A stretch of DNA of 6,799 nt from an uncultured Bacilli bacterium (GTDB lineage: Bacteria > Bacillota_I > Bacilli_A > RF39 > UBA660). This document shows positions 1 through 5,787 of this stretch, piece by piece. The translations under genes and the position numbers were made by a program. The notes below the pieces were generated by a model. It did not search any database. It worked only from the letters and a program-made list of their open reading frames with translations, and was not told the DNA's origin. Every line of letters begins with the position of its first letter. Positions within the stretch are counted from its first letter, which is position 1. The stretch spans positions 1 to 6,799 of the forward strand of contig CANQDB010000073.1 in the NCBI GenBank assembly GCA_947591175.1. The letters run 5' to 3'.

Positions 1-1270
1 ACCTAAAAGCAACTTTTCCTGAAGACTCTTTAGGTAGTTCAATTCCTGTCACACTTCCAAAACCTAAACGCATGTAGTAATCCTTTAACATATCACCACT
101 CATATATTTATCGACTAACGTTAAGGCTCCGACGTTACTTGATAGTGCAAAACCTCGATCGAACGTAATCATACCCCAACCACGACGATCATGGTCACCT
201 ATTTCCGTACCATCTTTTGTAACATAAACACCTGACTTAAACGTCTCTTGACCGTTGTAGACTCCTGCTTCCATAGCCGCCATATAAGAATATATTTTCA
301 TAGTCGAACCTGGCTCTATTGGAATAGATACCATTGGATCTAGGTAATTATCAATATTTCTAACATTAGGATCAAACGATGGATAAGTAGACATTCCTAA
401 AATCTTACCTGTCTTAGCGTCCGCTATGACGATATTTAATCTTTCGAAAGTATAACGACTGGCACTATTCTTTATCGCTTGTTCGATAAAGAACTGAATG
501 TTATCATCGATTGTCAAATAAATATCTTTACCTGCGACTGCTTCATTTCTTATCTCTGGTGTATTCGCAATGCGGTACCCTTTTAAATCCTTTTGATAGG
601 TCACACTTCCGGATACACCAGATAATTCTTCATCATAGTACTGCTCGAGACCCATCTCTCCTACAATAGTTCCATCGGAACTACTTTTGGCATAGCCAAG
701 GGTATAAGATAAAAAGTTACCATTAGGATAATATCTCTTTTGAGATTCAATAAAGTCAATTCCTGGTAATTGAAGGGCTACTATTTTATCTTTAACTAAT
801 TCTGTAAGTCCTTTACCTTTCGGACCGAATTCGGTCTGATACACCTTTTTTTCTTCACCATTTGCATCTATATAAGTAGTCTTCGAAAGAATTTCGACTA
901 TTTTTTCTTTTTCCATATCTAACAAAGGTGCTAAGGCTTCAGCAGTCATTTCGACATCGACTACATGTTTTGGTTTACTAGGGTCAGTCGTTCTAACGGG
1001 ATCAAGATAAGCAATAATCGTATAAGAGTAAACATTTTGAGCAAGGATATTGCCATTTACATCATAGATAGTTCCTCTTTGAGCAGGTAGTACTTCCGTA
1101 GCGGTCGTTCGGTATGAAGCAAACTCTTTTAAGTCGATGCCATCTATCTCCTTAGCCATCGATAATTGAGCACCACGTAGAGCAATAATTACAAACAAAA
1201 GGAAAGTGACCCCAATAATAAGGTTACCAAAGCCTATTTGATTTCTCTTTTGTTTCTTTTTCTTAGCCAA
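1..1270 (-). CDS. Class B penicillin-binding protein (FtsI/PbpB-type peptidoglycan transpeptidase), 3' end outside window
   Basis: Membrane-anchored D,D-transpeptidase that cross-links peptidoglycan stem peptides on the outer face of the membrane; family members act in septum or sidewall synthesis. I translated 423 residues by hand. A Lys-rich start (AKKKKQKRN) is followed by one membrane helix (about 12-33), then the conserved R65-G-x-I-x-D-x-N-G segment of the PBP dimerisation domain, then the transpeptidase domain from about 245. The active-site motif is S322-T-M-K325 in EPGSTMK, and the second motif is S377-S-N379, 55 residues later as usual. The KTG motif and any PASTA domains would lie beyond base 1. 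There is no glycosyltransferase domain before the dimer region, hence class B. An active Ser near 320 fits FtsI/PbpB/PBP2x better than PBP2b. The start is TTG: it follows a good ribosome site, an in-frame TAG lies just upstream, and the next Met (38) would delete the anchor. The gene stands apart from any mraZ/mraW/ftsL cluster here. Family is certain, exact paralog is not. Confidence 0.93.
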   Translation of the reverse strand, partial: MAKKKKQKRNQIGFGNLIIGVTFLLFVIIALRGAQLSMAKEIDGIDLKEFASYRTTATEVLPAQRGTIYDVNGNILAQNVYSYTIIAYLDPVRTTDPSKPKHVVDVEMTAEALAPLLDMEKEKIVEILSKTTYIDANGEEKKVYQTEFGPKGKGLTELVKDKIVALQLPGIDFIESQKRYYPNGNFLSYTLGYAKSSSDGTIVGEMGLEQYYDEELSGVSGSVTYQKDLKGYRIANTPEIRNEAVAGKDIYLTIDDNIQFFIEQAIKNSASRYTFERLNIVIADAKTGKILGMSTYPSFDPNVRNIDNYLDPMVSIPIEPGSTMKIYSYMAAMEAGVYNGQETFKSGVYVTKDGTEIGDHDRRGWGMITFDRGFALSSNVGALTLVDKYMSGDMLKDYYMRLGFGSVTGIELPKESSGKVAFR

Positions 1271-1283
1271 GGAATACACCTCT
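1268..1283 (-). promoter_or_regulatory. Shine-Dalgarno and TTG start of the PBP gene
   Basis: AGAGGTG (1283-1277) lies six bases before TTG (1270-1268). The in-frame GTG overlaps this Shine-Dalgarno itself and so cannot be the start, and an in-frame TAG sits a few codons upstream. No ATG in frame would keep the Lys-rich N-terminus and membrane anchor, so TTG is the supported start. Confidence 0.8.
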
Positions 1284-1296
1284 ATTCTCTAATAAC

Positions 1297-1326
1297 ATTT
1301 TATCACAAAAGGAGTAAACCTGTAAA
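1297..1326 (-). promoter_or_regulatory. Candidate sigma-A promoter of the PBP gene
   Basis: The -35 is TTTACA (1326-1321, 5/6 to consensus) and the -10 is TAAAAT (1302-1297, 5/6). The spacer is 18 bases, and an extended -10 TG dinucleotide is correctly placed (TGA then TAAAAT). Transcription would begin near 1290, giving a leader of about 20 bases before the TTG start. This fits a short-leader housekeeping transcript independent of the upstream surface-protein gene. Confidence 0.6.
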
Positions 1327-1331
1327 TAAAT

Positions 1332-1362
1332 GTGTCAAAGAAAAAGAAAATAACGTGTCAAA
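1332..1362 (-). repeat. Two TTTGACAC direct repeats upstream of the PBP promoter
   Basis: TTTGACAC occurs at 1339-1332 and again at 1362-1355 on the minus strand, 23 bases apart (about two helical turns). Both contain a perfect TTGACA, but neither has a -10 hexamer at 16-19 bases, so they are not obvious promoters. They could be activator or repressor sites just upstream of the PBP promoter, or chance in T-rich DNA. Confidence 0.3.
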
Positions 1363-1386
1363 AAGAAAATTAAATAATTATAGATA

Positions 1387-1412
1387 AATTAGCCAGACGC
1401 GTCTGACCAATT
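1387..1412. repeat. Perfect palindrome CAGACGCGTCTG flanked by AATT, possible operator
   Basis: CAGACGCGTCTG at 1394-1405 equals its own reverse complement. It is flanked at three bases on each side by AATT (1387-1390 and 1409-1412), so the dyad extends over 26 bases. It is the most GC-rich patch in a very AT-rich gap and holds two of the gap's three CpG dinucleotides. There is no loop, so a dimeric DNA-binding protein site is more likely than an RNA hairpin. It lies about 70 bp upstream of the PBP -35. No factor is identified. Confidence 0.4.
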
Positions 1413-1457
1413 AAGAAAGAAACAATTATACAACAATAAAATAAAGAGAAATTTTCA

Positions 1458-1492
1458 AATAAAAGGAAGACATCATTTTAATGTCAACCTTT
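1458..1492 (-). terminator. Probable rho-independent terminator of the surface-protein gene
   Basis: On the minus strand, starting about 10 bases after the TAA stop, AAAGG (1492-1488) pairs with CCTTT (1466-1462). Inside, after a TT/TT internal loop, GACATTA (1485-1479) pairs with TGATGTC (1475-1469) around a three-base loop. One inner pair is G·U and would be a mismatch on the other strand, which supports minus-strand use. The T tail is modest (TTTTATTT), so termination may be leaky. Confidence 0.5.
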
Positions 1493-1502
1493 AAATTCAT
1501 AA

Positions 1503-3656
1503 TTATGCTTTTGTTTGAAGAAGATTCTCTCTGCCAGTTAAACCAACATCGTTTATATGTAGAAGCAAAAAGTCTTTTTCAGTTTCATTTACATAAATGG
1601 CTATTAAACTATTGGTATTAGAAAACATATTTTCATAAGAAGAACTATGAATAACATCAATAGATGAAAAGTCAAAATTACTAATATCTAATTCTATCAA
1701 TTGGCTACATCCAGAGAACATCTCAGACATATCAGTTACACTTGATGTATCCCAGTCACTTAAATCTAATGACTGTAATTGGCTACAGCCCCAAAACATT
1801 CCATCCATATTCGTTACATGAGACACATCCCAACTACTTAAATCTAAGTTGGATAATTGGTTACAATCCTTGAATATATTATTTATATTCGATACATTTG
1901 AGGTATTCCAACCACTTAAATCTCCTACAGTACTTAGTTTGCTACAACCGTTGAACATAGAATACATATCTATTACATTTGAGGTATTCCAACCACTTAA
2001 ATTTAAGTCTGATAATTCGCTACAATCAAAGAACATATAATCCATATCAGTTACACTTGAGGTATGCCAATTTTCTATTCCTCGTATTGTACTTAACTGG
2101 CTACATCCATAGAACATAGAAGACATATCAGTTACACTTATTGTTTCCCAATTACTTAAATCTAAAGAAGTTAATTGGCTACAGTTCCCAAACATAAAAG
2201 ACATATTCATTACATTAGGAGTATCCCAATTTTCTATTCCTGTAATAGTGGTTAATTGGCTACATCCAGAGAACATATCAGCCATATTCTTTACATTAGA
2301 AACATCCCAATGTTCAAGAAAACTAAAATCACTTAATTGGCTACACCCATGGAACATATAAGACATATTCGTTACACCCGATGTGTCCCAAGCACTTAAA
2401 TCACCAACATTAGTCAAACTAGTACACTCATCAAACATTCCTGTACTTTCTCCATATACATTAACATAAGATATATTATTTAATCTAACATGACCCCAAA
2501 GACCTAAATCCAATGAAATTAATTGCTCGCACTCATAAAACATAGCACCAACGTCTTCAACCAAACTTGCATTATAATTTGTAAAATCAATGTTTTTTAA
2601 GCTCATAAACCAGGAAAAAGCCCAACTTGAATCAGGATTTCCATATGTTTCCCCATTTGAGGCTATTACTATATCATTACATGGAATTGTTCCACCATCT
2701 TCGTTCATTATATCTTGACATGTTTCTCCTTCATCATTAGGAATCATGTAGGCCATAACACTTTTATCTTTCTTTTCAGATATATCCCATTGATTTCCTT
2801 TAGAAACACTTTCAGGAATTTCTATTTTGTTTTCAAACTTTATGTTTCTTATAGAAAATATCTTATCTATTGTGTGAAAATCTGTATTTGGAAACATTTC
2901 ATTTAGATTTCCAGCTTCCATATTAAAAGTCCAACTTTGCATTACTCCTACTGGTGTTGGTGATGGAAGTTCTTCATTTGAAGCATAAACATTTACTCGT
3001 ACTGTAAAACTCTTTCCTCCATAGATCCATTCTCCTTTAGCATTAACATCATTTGCACTTTCATCTAACCACATACGATATCTAAATATTTTAGAGTATT
3101 CTTCTCCATTAGTACTTGGTATCTTTTCTTGATATAAAGATTTTCCTTGTTGTCCTTCTTCTAATACTGGTACATGACTATTCCATAAGAATTGATATTG
3201 CGTTACTCCATTATCTTTTGTCCATTTGTTGTCCCAAGTTGGTTCAACTAGAGTATCGGCACTATTTTCTCCTTTTTTACCAGTAGTTGTTAAATATGTA
3301 TCTACTACTTTCTCAGGTAAAGTAGAACTTTCATCTTTAGTTAGATAAATCTCATAGTTGATATCTACTCCTTGATTCTTGGCTCTAACTTCGAACTCAA
3401 ACATTCCAGGTTTCTCTTGTTCAATTCCATTTTCATCACTCACTGGAAATGCATTACCGATTGATATTTGATTACCTTCTTGATCTTGTAACTCATCATA
3501 AACAAAGTATAATGATCCTGTTGTTAAAACATGTTCCTCTACTCCTTGTCTTGAATAAGTGAAGAAGGCATAAGTTCCACCTATCGTTAATAGAACTAAT
3601 CCTAATACTAAAACTAGTATCATTACTTTCTTCTTTTGATTTTTCTTTTCTTCCAT
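1503..3656 (-). CDS. Secreted SipW/TasA-like protein with twelve DUF285 (BspA-type) leucine-rich repeats
   Basis: Predicted extracellular surface protein, probably an adhesin or matrix component; the function is inferred. Residues 1-30 form a Lys-rich n-region, a hydrophobic core and GGTYA before FF. With the following VLTTGSL this matches the SipW-dependent signal and mature start of TasA/CalY-type proteins (compare GGGTWAAF and FASGTLDL in TasA). Residues 31-230 resemble the TasA/camelysin beta domain. A PSPTP linker (231-235) leads to a DUF285 N-cap (about 241-365), which contains a C313-C326 pair. Repeats of the form MFxxC(S/T)xL begin with F373, 408, 435, 462, 489, 515, 542, 568, 595, 621, 647 and 678; each carries a typical DLSxWDTSxVTDM segment. 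Eleven of twelve have the conserved Cys. No LPXTG motif, C-terminal anchor helix or lipobox is present, so attachment is unknown. The ATG follows AAAGGAGAG at eight bases. The gene is CpG-poor compared with its neighbours, suggesting different origin. Confidence 0.85.
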   Translation of the reverse strand: MEEKKNQKKKVMILVLVLGLVLLTIGGTYAFFTYSRQGVEEHVLTTGSLYFVYDELQDQEGNQISIGNAFPVSDENGIEQEKPGMFEFEVRAKNQGVDINYEIYLTKDESSTLPEKVVDTYLTTTGKKGENSADTLVEPTWDNKWTKDNGVTQYQFLWNSHVPVLEEGQQGKSLYQEKIPSTNGEEYSKIFRYRMWLDESANDVNAKGEWIYGGKSFTVRVNVYASNEELPSPTPVGVMQSWTFNMEAGNLNEMFPNTDFHTIDKIFSIRNIKFENKIEIPESVSKGNQWDISEKKDKSVMAYMIPNDEGETCQDIMNEDGGTIPCNDIVIASNGETYGNPDSSWAFSWFMSLKNIDFTNYNASLVEDVGAMFYECEQLISLDLGLWGHVRLNNISYVNVYGESTGMFDECTSLTNVGDLSAWDTSGVTNMSYMFHGCSQLSDFSFLEHWDVSNVKNMADMFSGCSQLTTITGIENWDTPNVMNMSFMFGNCSQLTSLDLSNWETISVTDMSSMFYGCSQLSTIRGIENWHTSSVTDMDYMFFDCSELSDLNLSGWNTSNVIDMYSMFNGCSKLSTVGDLSGWNTSNVSNINNIFKDCNQLSNLDLSSWDVSHVTNMDGMFWGCSQLQSLDLSDWDTSSVTDMSEMFSGCSQLIELDISNFDFSSIDVIHSSSYENMFSNTNSLIAIYVNETEKDFLLLHINDVGLTGRENLLQTKA
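1605..2546 (-). repeat. Tandem 78/81-bp repeats encoding the LRR ladder
   Basis: Twelve repeat units encode residues 371-684. Spacing between successive MF motifs is 35, 27, 27, 27, 26, 27, 26, 27, 26, 26 and 31 residues, so the core alternates 81-bp and 78-bp units. The longer unit has one extra residue in the strand segment (TITGIENW or TVGDLSGW instead of SLDLSNW). Some units are almost identical in DNA: a 29-base identity joins 1893-1921 and 1974-2002, exactly 81 bases apart, and a 20+ base identity around 1690-1712 recurs near 2256-2278. This indicates recent duplication or gene conversion and a substrate for change in repeat number. Confidence 0.85.
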
Positions 3657-3664
3657 TCAAACTT

Positions 3665-3673
3665 CTCTCCTTT
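3665..3673 (-). promoter_or_regulatory. Shine-Dalgarno of the surface-protein gene
   Basis: AAAGGAGAG (3673-3665) precedes the ATG at 3656 by eight bases. It fixes this ATG, the one that opens the Lys-rich signal peptide, as the start. Confidence 0.85.
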
Positions 3674-3727
3674 ACTACTTTAGTTTTTACAAAAGAAACT
3701 ATTCTATAGATTACCTAGTATACTTTA

Positions 3728-3756
3728 AATATACGCGGTTTTCGCGTATAGGCCAA
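3728..3756 (-). promoter_or_regulatory. Candidate proximal promoter with a perfect dyad filling its spacer (operator-like)
   Basis: TTGGCC (3756-3751, 4/6) and TATATT (3733-3728, 5/6) are exactly 17 bases apart. The spacer and first half of the -10 are occupied by a perfect inverted repeat: TATACGCG at 3750-3743 and CGCGTATA at 3737-3730, with a five-base centre. This is the classical position for a repressor operator that blocks RNA polymerase. Transcription would begin near 3721, giving a leader of about 65 bases. If transcription instead starts upstream at the poly-G promoter, the same dyad forms an RNA hairpin in the leader. No U-tract follows, so it is not a terminator. Confidence 0.45.
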
Positions 3757-3765
3757 TTACACTTC

Positions 3766-3790
3766 AAAAAATAGAAACCTTAAAAGTTTC
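3766..3790 (-). terminator. Terminator-like hairpin in the surface-protein leader (possible attenuator)
   Basis: On the minus strand GAAAC (3790-3786) pairs with GTTTC (3778-3774). Two further pairs, one of them G·U, leave a three-base loop, and the hairpin is followed by TATTTTTT ending at 3766. It lies downstream of the distal poly-G promoter and upstream of the gene, the position of an attenuator, though it could also be a back-up terminator for the ABC operon. The stem is A/T-rich, so strength is doubtful. Just 5', the near-palindrome ACTTCACGTAAAGT (3804-3791) could compete, and ACTTCA (3804-3799) can pair with TGAAGT (3766-3761) around the hairpin. Confidence 0.35.
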
Positions 3791-3839
3791 ACTTTACGTG
3801 AAGTATATTTCCTTTTGTAATCTCCTCTAGTATATATAC

Positions 3840-3871
3840 ATTATAATCCAAACATACCCCCCCCCAGTCAA
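3840..3871 (-). promoter_or_regulatory. Candidate distal promoter with a G9 tract in the spacer (possible phase-variable promoter)
   Basis: TTGACT (3871-3866, 5/6) and a perfect TATAAT (3845-3840) are separated by 20 bases. Nine of these are an uninterrupted G run (3865-3857 on the minus strand, read as C9 on the plus). A G9 run is exceptional in DNA this AT-rich. The present 20-base spacer is longer than the 16-18 optimum; losing two or three G would give 17-18. Homopolymer tracts between -35 and -10 drive phase variation of surface proteins in other bacteria (the Neisseria opc and porA promoters). It lies just after the ABC terminator and reads towards the surface-protein gene, giving a leader of about 175 bases. 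Confidence 0.5.
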
Positions 3872-3903
3872 GCAAATTCAAAATTGCGTCTGTCAAATAG
3901 CGT

Positions 3904-3930
3904 AAAAAGTTGAAGATTACTCTCCAACTT
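3904..3930 (-). terminator. Rho-independent terminator of the ABC exporter operon, overlapping the stop codon
   Basis: AAGTTGGAGA (3930-3921) pairs with TCTTCAACTT (3916-3907), ten pairs including one G·U, around the loop GTAA (3920-3917). The T run covers 3908-3904. The left arm is coding sequence for the last residues of the exporter, and the loop contains its TAA stop, so the gene ends inside its own terminator. Confidence 0.85.
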
Positions 3931-5767
3931 CTTCGAATTGACTGTGATATAGATGTGAATAGAAACCATTCTTTTTGAGTAAGTCCTCATGATTTCCTTG
4001 TTCCACGATGTCTCCATCTTTCATAACGAGAATTAAATCCACATTTTTAATTGTCGATAAACGATGGGCAATAATGAAACTAGTTCTTCCTTCCATTAAC
4101 TTATCCATGGCTTGTTGAATTAATATTTCGGTTCTCGTATCGACTGAAGATGTGGCTTCATCTAAGATTAAAATCTTTGGATCTTTTAAAATGACCCTGG
4201 CAATGGTCAAAAGTTGTTTTTGACCTTGCGAGATATTGTCGCTTTCTTCGTTTATGATCATGTCGTATCCATCTGGTAGAGTCCTAATAAAGTGATCTAC
4301 ATGGGCAGCAATTGCTGCGTCTTCTACTTCTTCGTTAGAGGCATCTATTTTACCATAACGAATATTTTCTCTAATAGTATCTGAGTACAACCACGTATCT
4401 TGTAAAACCATACCGAATTGATCGCGTAGTTCATCTCTTTTATAGTTCTGGATATTTTCACCATCTACTTTGATTGAACCACCATCGACATCGTAAAACC
4501 GCATTAATAGTTTAACCATGGTGGTCTTACCTGCTCCCGTTGGGCCGACAATCGCAATCTTTTGACCTTTCTTGACCTTAGCATTGAAATCGTGAATAAT
4601 AACTTGGTCTTTTTTATAACCGAACTTGACATGCTCGAATGAGACATTGCCTTCGATTTTTGAAGCATCCTTACAATTCTTGGCATCCTCGACTTCTTCT
4701 TTTTCATTTAAGAATTCGAATACTCTTTCTGAAGCTGCTGCCATCGACTGTAACAAGTTCATAATTTGGGCTACTTGCGTAATCGGATTCATAAACTGTC
4801 TTACGTACTGGGTGAAGGACTGAATGTCTCCTACTTGAATTTGGCCTTGAATTACTAAGTAGCCTCCTAAAATAGAGATGACGACATATCCGATATTTCC
4901 GATAAAAGTAATAACGGGGTGCATGAGTCCTGAAAAGAATTGACTCTTCCAGGCTGTATTATATAAAATATCGTTATTTTCTTTAAATTCCTCTAAGGCT
5001 CTTTCTTCACCATTGAACATCGCAATGATATTGTGTCCACCGTAACTTTCTTCGACTTGGCCATTGACGTGACCTAGATACTCCTGTTGTTTAACGAAAT
5101 ACTTTTGCGAGTGTTTAACGACAAAGAAGACTAAGAATAAAGCAATTGGGATTACTAAGAGGCTCACGAACGTCATCAAGGAACTAATCGATAACATCAT
5201 CACTAGGATACCGATTAGTAAAGTGAACGATGACACAACTTGGGTTAGACTCTGATCCAAACTTTGACTCATCGTATCGACGTCGTTTGTAATTCTAGAA
5301 AGAATCTCACCTGTCGTTTTACTTTCATAGTATTCGAATGGGATACGGTGCATTTTTTTAGAGATATCTTTTCTTAAACGATACGTCAAGTTTTGGGTAA
5401 CTCCTCCCATAATCCAACCTTGGATATAGGAAAAAATCATACTTATGACGTAGAGTCCTAATAATGTTAAAAGAATTCCTCCGATTTTTCCGAAATCAAT
5501 TCCTGAAACAGTTCCTGTTACTTTACCGAAAAGGCCATTAAATATTTCGGTCGTCGCTTGACCTAAAACTTTTGGTCCAACTATTGAAAAAACAGCACTT
5601 CCAATCGAGAAGAGAACAACTAAGAATAGTCTTCCTTTATAGACCTTTAAATACTCTATTAAAGTCTTCATCGTACCTTTGAAGTCTTTAGCTTTTTCGC
5701 CCATCATCATTCTCCTACCTGGAGGTCCATTACGACGAGGACTACGATTTGTATCTTTATTTTCCAT
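3917..5767 (-). CDS. ABC exporter half-transporter, permease-ATPase fusion (catalytic partner of a heterodimer)
   Basis: Type IV (MsbA/TM287-288-like) exporter half. It is expected to sit in the cytoplasmic membrane and pump a drug, lipid or peptide outward with its partner; substrate unknown. A basic Pro/Arg-rich cytosolic tail (about 1-30) and the EKAKDFKGT segment typical of this subfamily precede six membrane helices (about 45-345). The nucleotide-binding domain begins near 373: Walker A G408-PTGAGKT, Q-loop Q456, signature I512-SQGQ, Walker B ILILDE with catalytic E537, D-loop SSVD (540-543) and H-loop H568. The signature departs from LSGGQ, while Walker B and His are canonical. In TM287/288-type dimers this is the subunit with intact ATPase residues, like TM288. 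At 616 residues it has family length. The ATG overlaps the stop of the upstream partner (TAATG), preceded by AAGGAGGAG, so the two are co-translated. The high CpG content resembles the PBP gene. Confidence 0.93.
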   Translation of the reverse strand: MENKDTNRSPRRNGPPGRRMMMGEKAKDFKGTMKTLIEYLKVYKGRLFLVVLFSIGSAVFSIVGPKVLGQATTEIFNGLFGKVTGTVSGIDFGKIGGILLTLLGLYVISMIFSYIQGWIMGGVTQNLTYRLRKDISKKMHRIPFEYYESKTTGEILSRITNDVDTMSQSLDQSLTQVVSSFTLLIGILVMMLSISSLMTFVSLLVIPIALFLVFFVVKHSQKYFVKQQEYLGHVNGQVEESYGGHNIIAMFNGEERALEEFKENNDILYNTAWKSQFFSGLMHPVITFIGNIGYVVISILGGYLVIQGQIQVGDIQSFTQYVRQFMNPITQVAQIMNLLQSMAAASERVFEFLNEKEEVEDAKNCKDASKIEGNVSFEHVKFGYKKDQVIIHDFNAKVKKGQKIAIVGPTGAGKTTMVKLLMRFYDVDGGSIKVDGENIQNYKRDELRDQFGMVLQDTWLYSDTIRENIRYGKIDASNEEVEDAAIAAHVDHFIRTLPDGYDMIINEESDNISQGQKQLLTIARVILKDPKILILDEATSSVDTRTEILIQQAMDKLMEGRTSFIIAHRLSTIKNVDLILVMKDGDIVEQGNHEDLLKKNGFYSHLYHSQFEEVGE

Positions 5768-5787
5768 TAGTTATCTAACTCCTCCTT
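5765..5787 (-). promoter_or_regulatory. TAATG translational coupling junction with Shine-Dalgarno
   Basis: TAA (5769-5767) of the first exporter gene and ATG (5767-5765) of the second share one base. AAGGAGGAG (5787-5779) lies inside the end of the first gene, 11 bases before the ATG. This arrangement favours re-initiation and equal amounts of the two subunits. Confidence 0.8.

Noticed and set aside
1425..1458. A TATAAT at 1430-1425 (minus strand) with TTGAAA at 1458-1453 as a promoter for the PBP gene
   Set aside because: The spacer would be 22 bases and there is no TG extension. The TTTACA/TAAAAT pair closer to the gene is much better.
1271..1502. Small protein genes or RNA genes in the two gaps (1271-1502 and 3657-3916)
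   Set aside because: I found no open frame with a plausible start and ribosome site, and no tRNA-like or known riboswitch-like fold. Only the promoters, dyads and terminators listed can be supported.
1849..2040. Short plus-strand open frames opposite the LRR repeats, near 2715-2906, 4626-4823 and 6221-6478, and internal minus-strand frames at 4504-4707 and 5973-6290
   Set aside because: They lie within confidently identified genes in other frames, show no family resemblance and have no convincing ribosome sites; the first repeats only because the LRR DNA repeats.
1605..2546. Regular DNA repeats as a CRISPR array
   Set aside because: The period is 78/81 bp in coding phase with repeat and 'spacer' both conserved; the translation is a clear DUF285 ladder.
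1503..3656. Mycoplasma lipoprotein interpretation of the DUF285 protein, with UGA read as Trp
   Set aside because: The signal region has no lipobox Cys, the TasA-like cleavage region fits better, and Trp is encoded by TGG with no in-frame TGA.
3891..3896. A perfect TTGACA as the -35 of the surface-protein promoter
   Set aside because: No -10-like hexamer lies 16-19 bases downstream. TATAAT at 3845-3840 is too far from it, and the TTGACT at 3871-3866 is the better match.
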